From NCBI GenBank assembly GCA_964519345.1, contig CAZFKX010000015.1:1-48855 (forward strand): DNA of 48,855 bases. Direction: 5' to 3'. The position numbers and the translations under genes are program-made. Positions 1 through 8,118 of the stretch are shown here, piece by piece. Source of the stretch: Persephonella sp964519345 (lineage in GTDB: Bacteria > Aquificota > Aquificia > Aquificales > Hydrogenothermaceae). Within the stretch, counting starts at the first letter, position 1, and the number at the start of each line of letters is the position of its first letter. Under the pieces are notes generated by a model. That model searched no databases and had not been told where the DNA came from. It worked only from the letters and a program-made list of their open reading frames with translations.

Positions 1-326
1 GAAACACCAAGTTTATCCAAGGCATACTTTGTAGCTAATGCAATAGCAGGAGCTGTATTTCTACCTATCGGCTCAAGAATTATATGAAGTTTTTTATCTG
101 ACTGCTTTAAAATATCGCTAATTTGATTTTTAACATGAAACTGATAATCATTATTTGTGATGATTATTATATCATTTATATCTTTAACAGCTTTAAGATT
201 TCTTTTTACAGTTTTTTGAAGTAAGGTTTCTTCATCACCAAAACTGAGAAACTATTTTGGAAAGTTTTTTCTTGAAAGTGGAAATAGTCTCGTCCCACTC
301 CCACCTACAAGGATTATGGATTTCAT
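1..326 (-). pseudogene. Nucleotide-sugar pyrophosphorylase, mannose-1-phosphate guanylyltransferase type, N-terminal part with in-frame stop
   Basis: Read on the minus strand from the ATG at 326, the translation starts MKSIILVGGSGTRLFPLSRK, the nucleotide-binding loop of sugar-1-phosphate nucleotidyltransferases (GGSGTRL then PLSR). It continues in the same frame to the window edge through EPIGRNTAPAIALA, typical of GDP-mannose pyrophosphorylases (ManC/CpsB). Codon 25 (252-254) is TAG where the family has Gln in P-K-Q-F-L, so one CAG-to-TAG change breaks the frame; the rest is well conserved. GDP-mannose would feed the polysaccharide cluster that follows. Only about 108 codons are inside the window. 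A recent nonsense mutation, a base-call error and a suppressed stop cannot be told apart here. The family assignment is firm; the exact sugar is inferred. Confidence 0.8.
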
Positions 327-432
327 CAGATTATCCTCTAAAGCAGACTTCTGTATAATAACATTTTATCTTTTGAAACTGTTTCATTAATCATATATAT
401 TCCCTGCACCATTTGCAATGCAAATTTAATAC

Positions 433-1512
433 TTACTTATTCTTGTGAATGTTAAAATATAACTTTTTATATTTCTCAAGCATTTTATCTATCGAGAATT
501 TTCCTTTTAGCAAAGATAGGGAATTTTTCCCTATAATATTTAACATTTTGCTATCTTCTAAAAATTCCATAATTATTTCAACAGCTTCCTGTTTATCATT
601 AAATAAGAAACCATTGTAGCCGTTTTTTACTAGGTCTTTATTTCCCACACAGTTTGATAAAATCAAAGGCTTGGACATGCACATTGCCTGAAGAACAGAC
701 AAAGGAAGCCCTTCCCATAATGATGTAGATAAATATATATCTATCTCTTGCAATTTATTAAACACTTCATCTTTTGGAAGCCATCCCGTTATTTCTATAT
801 TTTTTGAAGTAAGTTCATTCCTTAATTCACCATCTCCTATCCACAAAAACTTTATAGCTTTTATATCTTCAAAATGTTTTGCAATTTCGTTAAATAAAGA
901 AGGATTTTTTTGGTATGTTAATCTTCCTACAGTTCCTATAATTAGATTTTTACTATATTTTTTACAACTTTTAGAATAATCAATATTACATTTTATCCCA
1001 TTATATATATATTCTGCTTCTATTCCATATTTTTTAAATTCCTCTGCTTCTGACCTTGAGCAAGCTATAATTTTCCCCCCAAATTTATAAGCTAATTTTT
1101 CAAAATATATAAATTGCTTTAACTTAAAGTTTGAAACATCTTTTCTTAAAAAGGATACGCCGTGAGATGTATATATTACTTTATTTTGAACACCAAGAAT
1201 TCTTGCTGCTAATCTGCCTAAAAATCCTGCTTTTGAGGAATGGAGATGTAGAATATCAAAGTTTTCATTTTTCAATATTTTTATTAATTGTAATAGAGCT
1301 TTCAAATCTTTTGCGGGATTTATTTCCCTTGTTGCTTCCTGCCAGTATATAAACCGTGTACGTTGAGGAAAATCTTTTTCAAAATTTAAAGGTGTATTTT
1401 CCCGTTTTCCATATATAATTAAATACTCATACTCCGGCAGTCCATTAGTCAAATCTGCTAAAAAATCGTAAACCCCTCCGGCAAAAGATTCAGCTATATG
1501 TATAATCTTCAT
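433..1512 (-). CDS. Glycosyltransferase family 4 (GT-B fold)
   Basis: A 359-aa retaining glycosyltransferase that would add a sugar to a lipid-linked surface glycan at the inner face of the membrane. The N-terminal domain has the loop AESFAGGVYDFLADL. The C-terminal domain starts near residue 190 (IIGTVGRLTYQKNP) and carries the donor-site segment SLWEGLPLSVLQAM at 265-277. The usual E-x7-E donor motif is here E267-x7-Q275, so the second acid is a Gln; this occurs in some GT4 enzymes but is worth noting. No membrane segment is seen. Its ATG overlaps the stop of the upstream GT2 gene by 4 nt (ATGA), so the two are translationally coupled. Very AT-rich codon use is shared with its neighbours. 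Sugar specificity cannot be read from the sequence. Confidence 0.88.
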   Translation of the reverse strand: MKIIHIAESFAGGVYDFLADLTNGLPEYEYLIIYGKRENTPLNFEKDFPQRTRFIYWQEATREINPAKDLKALLQLIKILKNENFDILHLHSSKAGFLGRLAARILGVQNKVIYTSHGVSFLRKDVSNFKLKQFIYFEKLAYKFGGKIIACSRSEAEEFKKYGIEAEYIYNGIKCNIDYSKSCKKYSKNLIIGTVGRLTYQKNPSLFNEIAKHFEDIKAIKFLWIGDGELRNELTSKNIEITGWLPKDEVFNKLQEIDIYLSTSLWEGLPLSVLQAMCMSKPLILSNCVGNKDLVKNGYNGFLFNDKQEAVEIIMEFLEDSKMLNIIGKNSLSLLKGKFSIDKMLEKYKKLYFNIHKNK

Positions 1513-2309
1513 TTATATCTTAGTTTTTTTAGACCTTCTATCAACTTATAAGGTATAACCAGTAAAAGAATATTTCTTAATATACCATAAAAACAATAAA
1601 AAGAGTTATCGCAAAAGTCTTTAATTATTTTTAATCTGCTTTTAATTTGAAGCCTTCTTTTACTTAAGCTTAGACCTTTTGAATCAACTTCACATATTAA
1701 TAAATAATCAGAAATATTTATTGCCTTATATTTTTGCACAATTTTCATAAAAAAAGCATAATCCTCAGCATTTTTATAATTTGTCGGATAGTATCCAATT
1801 CCATTTATTACTTCGGTTCTAAACATAACAGCAGGATGGACAAACATGTTATTAATAAACATTTTTTTCTTTATATTCTCATATTCAGTTGGAGGTTTAA
1901 ATCTAAATATTTCTTTTCCTTTTTTATCTACAAATACTACCCAAGAACCTACCAAATATATATCTAAATTTTTTTCTAATACTTCCTTTTGAAGTTTAAA
2001 TCTTTTTTTATGACATATATCTCCACAGTCTAACCTTGCTATATATTTATACTCATTTTCTTTTGCATACTTTAAGCCATCATTTAATACGTGTTCTATT
2101 CCTCTATTCTTTCCATTCAATATTACACTTATATTTAAGTTAGGGAATTCTTTTTTTAATAATTCTTCATCTGGTTTTTCTTTACTTCCATCATCTACAA
2201 TTAACACATCAACAGGTTCTAAATTAGAAATACTTGCCAAAGATTTTTTTAAACCTTCTATATCATTAAAATGAGGTATCAATACGCATATTTCACTTTT
2301 TCTTCCCAT
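1509..2309 (-). CDS. Glycosyltransferase family 2 (GT-A fold)
   Basis: A 266-aa inverting glycosyltransferase of family 2. The N-terminal strand VLIPHFND, the acid pair VDDGS (about residues 38-42), NGKNRGIEHVLNDGL and the metal-binding RLDCGD (92-97) are all present in family order. The C-terminal 40 residues are hydrophobic and basic (CFYGILRNILLLVIPYK), likely an amphipathic membrane anchor. The start has a good ribosome site (GGAGG, 6 nt before ATG). The gene overlaps the end of the upstream polymerase gene by 31 nt and the start of the downstream GT4 gene by 4 nt, so it sits in one operon. It probably extends the repeat unit of an O-antigen or capsule. Donor and acceptor are unknown. Confidence 0.88.
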   Translation of the reverse strand: MGRKSEICVLIPHFNDIEGLKKSLASISNLEPVDVLIVDDGSKEKPDEELLKKEFPNLNISVILNGKNRGIEHVLNDGLKYAKENEYKYIARLDCGDICHKKRFKLQKEVLEKNLDIYLVGSWVVFVDKKGKEIFRFKPPTEYENIKKKMFINNMFVHPAVMFRTEVINGIGYYPTNYKNAEDYAFFMKIVQKYKAINISDYLLICEVDSKGLSLSKRRLQIKSRLKIIKDFCDNSFYCFYGILRNILLLVIPYKLIEGLKKLRYK

Positions 2310-3556
2310 TTAAATCCTCCGCTATAAACAATTGCAAATAAACCTCCGGTTATCCCTATTAACGTCCATATTTCTAAGTCAAAATATTGAAACATAAGTA
2401 AGGACTTAAAGTAATAAATGTTAATATTCAAAAATGTAATAAAGCTTAAATAATAAAGTCTGCTATGACTAAATTTCCTTAACTTTTTATAGGTTTTGTA
2501 AGAGATATAAATGAGAAATATACTCCATAAGATAAATATAGAAAGTCCTATAATTCCAAGTTGAGCCCAAAACTGAAGAAAAATATTATGATAGTTGTGA
2601 ACTCCTCCTATTTCTTTCCAACCTTTATATAAAGTTCCTATGCCAGTTCCTAATATTGGATATTCAATAATACTTTTTATTGCATAATGCCATAGTTCCA
2701 AACGTCCCATAACACCGTAGTCAACACTTTCTCCTTGAAAACTTTCAAAAATCAAATAAAAGCGAGTTATAAAAAAGGAACCAATGTTAAATATATTAAA
2801 AATAACCATCAAAGTAATAGTAGAAAAAAGCACACCTATTATTTTAATAGCTGTCATCTTAAGTTTTTTATCTTCTGTAAAGATTATTATAAGAAATCCA
2901 AACACTATTAAAGACAATAAAGCAGTTCTTGATAATGTTAAGACTAAAGGTATTATCATGATAATGGATGTAGGTATAAGCAGTAATCTAATATTTTTAT
3001 AGGTTGAAATCATTATTGGTAAAGCAAATGTTAGAGAGAAAGCCAACCACGATGCAAATAAATTTCTACCTCCTCCAAATCCCACATTAATACTAGCAAT
3101 TTGGGCTATTGTTTCCATAGATGGATTTTCAAAAAGTAAAATATCTAATCCTTCCATACTAATAAACTTATATATATACACAAGAGATACGATAATAGCT
3201 GAAACATATATGCTTCTGATTATATAGAAAATTGAAGCTGGATTATGGGATATGTATACACTTAAACTAAATCCCATTAAAAAATAGACTAAGTATTTAA
3301 TATAATAGAAAGTACTTTCTTCTTGATTTATTGACCAAAAAATTGAGGCTATAATAAATAAGATAAAAATTATATACAGAAAAAAGAATTTAAATATTAA
3401 CTTTAATTTTTTTTTGCAAAATTTCAAAAACACGAAAGATATAAGCATAGCAATAAAAGCTATATAATAGGGCTTAACTATAGAGATAAAAATACTTATA
3501 TCCTGATAAGGATAAAGCAAATACAATAGCCCTAAAAGTTTTGAAATTATATTCAT
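2279..3556 (-). CDS. O-antigen polymerase/ligase-like membrane protein (Wzy_C family)
   Basis: A 425-aa polytopic membrane protein with about 11-12 hydrophobic segments. It has the family signature in the large periplasmic loop: IASIFWSINQEES near the N-terminus, and GTGIGTLYKGW then GGVHNYHNIFLQFWAQLG near residues 310-340 (the H-N-x-F-L-Q and G-x-x-G-L pattern of Wzy/WaaL proteins). Between glycosyltransferases and a flippase it is most likely the Wzy polymerase that joins lipid-linked repeat units in the periplasm. A ligase (WaaL) has the same fold and cannot be excluded. The ribosome site is weak. The gene runs 31 nt into the GT2 gene. Confidence 0.8.
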   Translation of the reverse strand: MNIISKLLGLLYLLYPYQDISIFISIVKPYYIAFIAMLISFVFLKFCKKKLKLIFKFFFLYIIFILFIIASIFWSINQEESTFYYIKYLVYFLMGFSLSVYISHNPASIFYIIRSIYVSAIIVSLVYIYKFISMEGLDILLFENPSMETIAQIASINVGFGGGRNLFASWLAFSLTFALPIMISTYKNIRLLLIPTSIIMIIPLVLTLSRTALLSLIVFGFLIIIFTEDKKLKMTAIKIIGVLFSTITLMVIFNIFNIGSFFITRFYLIFESFQGESVDYGVMGRLELWHYAIKSIIEYPILGTGIGTLYKGWKEIGGVHNYHNIFLQFWAQLGIIGLSIFILWSIFLIYISYKTYKKLRKFSHSRLYYLSFITFLNINIYYFKSLLMFQYFDLEIWTLIGITGGLFAIVYSGGFKWEEKVKYAY

Positions 3557-3562
3557 AATATC

Positions 3563-4813
3563 TTATTTTAACCTTTTTATAAAATTATATAAATTACAAG
3601 ATGAGTTACCTTCATAACTATTCCAAAGATAATATTTTAAATATTCATGATTAGAAGGAAATTCATTTTCTATATACTTCTTTATAGCGTTATGCAAGTC
3701 CTTTTGAGTATTAACAATAATGAAATATTCTTCTATTATTTTTTTTATATTTTCATAAAATCCTCTTTCACTTTTAAAATAATGTTCTTTATCATACCAA
3801 TAAAGTATGATGGGTTTATTTAGAAGTAAGTAATCAAACATTATAGAAGAGTAGTCTGTAATAAGCAAATCTGTAAAAATAAGGAATGGATATATATCTA
3901 GTTTACTATCCCATTTAATTATATTTGAAAAATTTTCCACATTAGTATTCATTGATACATTCGGATGCAACTTCAATATCAAGATACTATTAATATTTCT
4001 TAAGAATTGATTTAGTTCTTGAAAGTCGATATTTTTCATTGCATCATAAATTTTTTTATCCCTGAATGTCGGCATATAAACTATAATCTTATTAAATTTC
4101 TTTAACTCATGTAATATTTTTTCAAATCCTAAATTTTTATCTACATATTCAGGAAGATAAAACTCTATATTTTTCTCCATTTTATCTTTAGAACAAAAAA
4201 ATATATCACACCGGGGATAACCATAATTTAAGCATCTCTCTATACCTATCCCAAAAGCAGAAGAAAATATTTTTGATATATTAGGAGAAGTGGATAATAG
4301 GTATGTTGGCTTAGTGAAAATCCAGGGTGTAAGGACTTTATATAGATATTTTTTCCATCCATGGTATCTTCGTCCTAATTTTCCTATCTTTACATCATAT
4401 TCAATTCTTTTTAACGGAATTCCATGCCATAAATTTATGCGTATTGTTCTTCCAGAAGTCCAAAAGTTAATATCCGATAAATATGAACTGTATATAAAAA
4501 TTCCAGCCCTAAGCTGAATAAACAATCCTTTTAATGACCATCTTTTAAAAACAGGAAATCCTTGTTTTTTAAGGCTTTGGTATACATTGTTATTTCCTGT
4601 AATCCAATAAAATTTTATTTTTTCTTTTATCAAATTTCTGTTATTTCTAACTAAGAATAAATAAAAATACTTGGAGTTATCCATAAATGTGTCATTATGG
4701 CATCCTATAACCCACAGATTTTTGTTCTTTGGAAACAAAAACGAAATAAAATATAGTGGATACAAAAAAAATCTAATACTTATTTTTAAAACTCTAAAAA
4801 ATTCTCCTAACAT
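3563..4813 (-). CDS. CDP-glycerol:poly(glycerophosphate) glycerophosphotransferase family protein (TagB/TagF-like)
   Basis: Transfers glycerol-phosphate from CDP-glycerol to a growing glycan or lipid carrier. Family landmarks are in order: LWHGIPLKRIEYD (His of H-G-x-P-x-K), a loop with YMPTFRD, ILKLHPN, then LLITDYSSIMFDYLLLNKP, the S/T-D-Y-S-S-x-x-F-D signature near the C-terminus. The N-terminus has a hydrophobic stretch (FFLYPLYFISFLF), consistent with membrane association. I chose the ATG at 4813 because GGAGA sits 7 nt upstream; an in-frame ATG at 4837 lacks this. It lies just downstream of a TagD-like cytidylyltransferase, which would supply CDP-glycerol, so the two genes form a pathway. 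About 416 aa, the normal size for a single-domain member. Confidence 0.88.
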   Translation of the reverse strand: MLGEFFRVLKISIRFFLYPLYFISFLFPKNKNLWVIGCHNDTFMDNSKYFYLFLVRNNRNLIKEKIKFYWITGNNNVYQSLKKQGFPVFKRWSLKGLFIQLRAGIFIYSSYLSDINFWTSGRTIRINLWHGIPLKRIEYDVKIGKLGRRYHGWKKYLYKVLTPWIFTKPTYLLSTSPNISKIFSSAFGIGIERCLNYGYPRCDIFFCSKDKMEKNIEFYLPEYVDKNLGFEKILHELKKFNKIIVYMPTFRDKKIYDAMKNIDFQELNQFLRNINSILILKLHPNVSMNTNVENFSNIIKWDSKLDIYPFLIFTDLLITDYSSIMFDYLLLNKPIILYWYDKEHYFKSERGFYENIKKIIEEYFIIVNTQKDLHNAIKKYIENEFPSNHEYLKYYLWNSYEGNSSCNLYNFIKRLK

Positions 4814-4975
4814 TTTTAATTCTCCAATCAACCTCATAAAATATGAAAATATGCTTTTAAAATAACAAATTATAAAAGTAAATTGTAAAAAATTGTCATC
4901 TAATAAATCGCAAAATTACATAATAAGTAATTTGTTTTTCAATTTTAGCATTAATTTAAAAATACTATAATTTAT

Positions 4976-5449
4976 TTACTCCAAATCTTTTTTTAACTGT
5001 TCAAGTATTTCAAAAGCTTTAATCAAATCATCTTTATTTATTGAAAGAAAATTACTTAAAGACTTTTTCAACTGAGTTGTTGAAATACCCTTTGTTCTAG
5101 GCAAATAAACCACCTCACAATATTCTTTTAAATAATCAAACTTTCCTTTCCAGTCTTCTCCAATAACAAACACATCGACATTATATTTTTTAATATCATC
5201 AACTTTTTGCTCCCAACACGTTTCCGGAATAACCAAATCTACATATTTTATAGCTTTAACAATTTCTGCTCTTTGTTCATAAGGAATAAGTGTTTTTTTA
5301 CCTTTTTTTTCATTAAATTCATCTGTAGAAACAGCAACAATTAAATAATCACCTAATTCTTTAGCTCTTTTTAATAAATTAAGATGTCCAATATGAAACA
5401 TATCAAATGTACCGTAAGTTATAACCACCTTTTTTTTATCTGGTTTCAT
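4976..5449 (-). CDS. tagD: Glycerol-3-phosphate cytidylyltransferase (TagD-like)
   Basis: Makes CDP-glycerol from CTP and glycerol-3-phosphate. The N-terminal nucleotidyltransferase motif is TYGTFDMFHIGHLNLL, with HIGH at about residues 19-22. Further family blocks are YVDLVIPE, DVFVIGEDW and the C-terminal GISTTQLKK (R/S-T-S-x-I/L equivalent). I start it at the ATG at 5449 (MKPDKKK), preceded by AGAAGGGG with 7-nt spacing; an earlier in-frame ATG at 5479 has no such site. At about 157 aa it is some 25 residues longer than classical TagD because of a C-terminal helical tail. Members acting on related substrates (ethanolamine-P, phosphonates) look similar, but the neighbouring CDP-glycerol transferase favours glycerol. 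Confidence 0.85.
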   Translation of the reverse strand: MKPDKKKVVITYGTFDMFHIGHLNLLKRAKELGDYLIVAVSTDEFNEKKGKKTLIPYEQRAEIVKAIKYVDLVIPETCWEQKVDDIKKYNVDVFVIGEDWKGKFDYLKEYCEVVYLPRTKGISTTQLKKSLSNFLSINKDDLIKAFEILEQLKKDLE

Positions 5450-5481
5450 ATTTATTCCCCTTCTATATGTTACAAACAAAG

Positions 5482-6744
5482 TTAAATCTTATAATTACCC
5501 CACAATTTATTTTTATAAATTCCATAAAACCTTATCATTAAAACTATTGTTTCCGTAAAAACAACCAGTAAAGCTATATTATATACATTTATCAATTCAA
5601 ATAAAGCTAAAACAGAAATAAAAACCAAGTGAAGTATAGAAGCAAATACAACACTATAGTTCGCTAAACTTCCATAACCTAGGGCAGCAAGAAACGGATA
5701 ACCTACAAGAATCGAAGGAACAACTGCAAGTAAAGAAATAAGCAAAATTTTAAAAATATTAACGGATAAATATATATCCTTTCCAAAAAACAACATCATT
5801 ATATCTTCTATAAAAATGAATAAAATAATTGTAGCAATTATATTAAAAAAAACTACAATATAAAATATTTTTTTAAAAAGTTCTATATTCTTATTGTGAG
5901 ATATATAAGGATATAAAGCATTAGTTAAAGGATAGTAAATACTTTGTATTGCCATATACAATTTTTCAGCCATACTATAATATCCTACGGTTTTATTATC
6001 TGTAAATATACCTAAGACAAAAATATTGGTTGAAGTATATATGGAAACTGAAACTCTTGAAATAAAAAAATGAAACCCATTTATCAATACTTCCTTTAAA
6101 GTTTTAAAAGACAGAAAATGTATTTTTATATTAAAATCGTTCAAAACAATAAAAATACCAATTAATCCAGCAACTAAATAACCCAAAGAATTTAATATAG
6201 GCACATATATATAATCAGAGACTTTATGAACAAAAATAAAAATAGAGATCGTAAAAATAACTTTGGCTGTAATATTTAAAAATGTAATATACTTCATTCT
6301 TTCCATTCCTTGAAAGAACCACACAGGAAATAAGGCTTGTCCAATTACCATTCCGAAGGTTAGATAATAAATTAACCAGTCCTGTCTAAATCTTTCAAAT
6401 GAAAAGACAATAATAGTCATAATTGTGAGTGACAGAATAAGTAATCCAAATTTTATTATTATTACGGAACTAAATATTTCAGAAATCTTTTCCTTATTTT
6501 CTCGGTGTATAGAAATTTCCCTCGTAGCTGATAAATTAAATCCATAATCAGTTAGAATATTGAAGTATTGAATAAATGCTTGAGCAAAGGCTATAAGTCC
6601 AAATTTTTCAGGACCAAGAACTCTAACTAGATAAGGTAAAGTAATTAAAGGTAATATATAATTAGCTCCCTGCAAAATGCTTAATGACACAAAATTAGAA
6701 AAAAGTCTCCTTTTGTCTTCTGTATTAAAAAATTTTTTAAACAA
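5482..6744 (-). CDS. Polysaccharide flippase (Wzx/RfbX family)
   Basis: A roughly 420-aa membrane protein with about 12 hydrophobic segments that would move the lipid-linked repeat unit across the inner membrane. Diagnostic N-terminal segments are LSILQGANYILPLITLPYL and RVLGPEKFGLIAFAQAF, typical of the PST/Wzx family; ATREISIHRENKEK follows. I propose the TTG at 6744 as start: AGGG lies 8 nt upstream and the protein then begins LFKKFFNTEDKRRLF as in relatives. Reading back to an ATG at 6801 adds 19 residues with no family support, and those bases also encode another flippase head in a second frame (6737-6859). First gene of the polysaccharide cluster in transcription order. Confidence 0.85.
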   Translation of the reverse strand: MFKKFFNTEDKRRLFSNFVSLSILQGANYILPLITLPYLVRVLGPEKFGLIAFAQAFIQYFNILTDYGFNLSATREISIHRENKEKISEIFSSVIIIKFGLLILSLTIMTIIVFSFERFRQDWLIYYLTFGMVIGQALFPVWFFQGMERMKYITFLNITAKVIFTISIFIFVHKVSDYIYVPILNSLGYLVAGLIGIFIVLNDFNIKIHFLSFKTLKEVLINGFHFFISRVSVSIYTSTNIFVLGIFTDNKTVGYYSMAEKLYMAIQSIYYPLTNALYPYISHNKNIELFKKIFYIVVFFNIIATIILFIFIEDIMMLFFGKDIYLSVNIFKILLISLLAVVPSILVGYPFLAALGYGSLANYSVVFASILHLVFISVLALFELINVYNIALLVVFTETIVLMIRFYGIYKNKLWGNYKI

Positions 6745-6859
6745 TATTGTTTCCCTCAGCACTATAACTACGAGTGATAAGAAGAGTGGATAAATATCCA
6801 ACTATAATTCCTAATATCCTAAGAATAAATGTGATAGAAGATCCTTTTAAAAGTTTCAT
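6737..6859 (-). pseudogene. Head of a second polysaccharide flippase, truncated at 40 codons
   Basis: On the minus strand an ATG at 6859 opens a 40-codon frame beginning MKLLKGSSITFILRILGIIV and continuing through GYLSTLLITRSYSAEG before TAA at 6737. K-G-S-x-x-x-x-x-x-R-I-x-G then L-I-T-R-x-x-x-A-x-G is the normal first helix and loop of a different branch of the oligosaccharide flippase (Polysacc_synt/MVF) superfamily. The frame dies just where the intact flippase starts, in another frame. The likely reading is a deletion or recombination scar that removed the rest of an older flippase gene. It could alternatively act as a translated leader. The similarity is seen by eye only. Confidence 0.55.
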
Positions 6860-7172
6860 TAGATTATGGTTATTTTTCAGCTTATGGTAGATTTTATTTT
6901 TATAATTATAATATTTTTTTAAATAATATTCATTCTATATCAGAAACTATTTACTCTGTTTAATTTTCAAATATTATATCTCAAAAATCTGAATATTTTC
7001 AAAAAGAGATATTTCAAGTTAATTGTTTTTTGATTTCTTTCTGTTTCAAATTCGTACTCCGTATTTATATGCTGTTTTTATAAATTCACAGGAGTATTTA
7101 TAACAATCAGAACTATCTTTCTTACTCTAAGTTTTAAAAAAGCTCTACACGAATTTTACTTATTAATCTGTA
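6860..7172. other. AT-rich intergenic stretch, promoter region of the polysaccharide operon
   Basis: About 310 bases between the flippase head and the MNT remnant. I see no coding frame of any length. It holds one good minus-strand promoter (6973-7002) and otherwise low-complexity A/T sequence. No ops/JUMPstart element, tRNA or clear terminator was found. Confidence 0.5.
6973..7002 (-). promoter_or_regulatory. Sigma-70-type promoter for the polysaccharide cluster
   Basis: On the minus strand TTGAAA (7002-6997) and TATAAT (6978-6973) are separated by 18 nt. Transcription would start near 6966 and run into the flippase and downstream glycan genes, leaving a leader of about 110 nt before the truncated flippase ATG. 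Predicted from consensus only. Confidence 0.5.
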
Positions 7173-7332
7173 TTATATTTTATCGGACGCAACAAGCTGG
7201 TCTATGTCTTCCCTTTTTTGTCAGGTCTGTTCTGCTTCCAAAAATTATAATTTCAGCTTCTGGATACTGTATCTTTCATTATTTTACCTCCTTTTCTGAC
7301 AGTCTGACCTCTTTTCTTTTAGAATAAGGCAT
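7173..7332 (-). pseudogene. Decayed MNT-type nucleotidyltransferase
   Basis: Starting at the ATG at 7332 (AAAGGTGATAA just upstream) the frame reads MPYSKRKEVRLSEKEVK and hits TAA TGA. The same frame resumes with YPEAEIIIFGSRTDLTKK, the glycine-serine active-site loop of minimal nucleotidyltransferases. After a one-base shift it gives EDIDQLVASDKI and stops at 7173. These blocks match, in order, the intact MntA-like gene at 7810-8118 (VRLTDEEIK, GSRTDIHRKGGDIDL). So this is a second MNT antitoxin-like gene with an internal stop, a loss of about 8 codons, a frameshift and no C-terminal half. It starts 14 nt after the hepT stop. Confidence 0.7.
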
Positions 7333-7345
7333 TTATCACCTTTTT

Positions 7346-7813
7346 CTATATTTTGAGTTGTTCTGTAAGCTTTTTTAAAAGTTTTAACTCATTAAATATC
7401 CTGTTTAATGTATCGGCAATATTCTGCGTTTCATCTTCATATTCATGTACAAGCATATTTCTTAACTCTCTAAGTTCAAACCATCTTTCCTTATTTATTT
7501 CAATTCCATACTTTGAAGCCATGTTTATAACATCAATAATAGGTAAGTTTTCTACATTTTCACCTTTAAGGTATAGATAACTTCTTATTAATTTCCCAAG
7601 AGTTTCCTGAGTTTTTGAATATCTATATGTTATCTGGTCTAAAATGGGAACTAATTCTTCCATCTGTAAAATTTCCTTTACTTTTTCAGCAGTTAGTGGT
7701 AAGTAATTCTTTTTTTGAAGTTCATCAAAGGCATATTCTAATCTTTTCAGATGTTTTTTTATTTCATTATACAGTTTTTTATGTCTTAATAGATGTAATT
7801 CCATATCTCTCAC
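7346..7813 (-). CDS. hepT: HEPN-domain toxin, HepT family
   Basis: A 155-aa all-helical protein. It has the HEPN catalytic pattern R-N-x-x-x-H at R118-H123 (LRNMLVHEY), and the Tyr two residues after the His gives the R-x4-H-x-Y motif known in HepT. In studied type VII systems this enzyme is an RNase (or tRNA-targeting nuclease), silenced when the partner MNT enzyme AMPylates that Tyr. Here the partner is directly upstream: the GTG start overlaps the mntA stop (GTGA). The N-terminal half (LYNEIKKHLKRLEYAFDEL) is a coiled-coil-like helical hairpin typical of the family. Antitoxin-first order is seen. Function is from family knowledge; motif and pairing are seen directly. Confidence 0.88.
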   Translation of the reverse strand: MRDMELHLLRHKKLYNEIKKHLKRLEYAFDELQKKNYLPLTAEKVKEILQMEELVPILDQITYRYSKTQETLGKLIRSYLYLKGENVENLPIIDVINMASKYGIEINKERWFELRELRNMLVHEYEDETQNIADTLNRIFNELKLLKKLTEQLKI

Positions 7814-8118
7814 AGTAAAACCCCTGTCTCTCTCGCTACCTTTTCTATATCCTTATCACAGCTTCCTGCTATTATAACATCTATTTTCCGTTCACCAATC
7901 CTGCTCTTTAGATTTACTAAAAACTTTAATTTCTTTTCAAAAATATCACCTTTATTTTCTGGAATAATATACAGATCTATATCCCCTCCTTTCCTATGTA
8001 TGTCTGTTCTGCTTCCGAACAAATAGACTTTTGTTTGTTTTCCAAAAATTTCCTTTGCTGTTTCTTTTATGGCTTTTATCTCCTCATCTGTAAGCCTAAC
8101 CTTCACTGTGCTGGACAT
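7810..8118 (-). CDS. mntA: MNT-domain antitoxin (minimal nucleotidyltransferase), MntA family
   Basis: A 102-aa nucleotidyltransferase-fold protein. The active-site loop is G35-S36 followed by D46-x-D48 (FGSRTDIHRKGGDIDLYI), and a third acid is at D80 in RKIDVII, so all three metal ligands are present. Known MntA proteins transfer AMP from ATP to the HEPN partner and so neutralise it. An N-terminal arm (VRLTDEEIKAIKETAKEIF) precedes the core. Its ATG overlaps the stop of a small upstream frame (TAATG) and its stop overlaps the hepT start (GTGA), so three frames are packed in one operon under the promoter at 8270-8298. Confidence 0.88.
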   Translation of the reverse strand: MSSTVKVRLTDEEIKAIKETAKEIFGKQTKVYLFGSRTDIHRKGGDIDLYIIPENKGDIFEKKLKFLVNLKSRIGERKIDVIIAGSCDKDIEKVARETGVLL

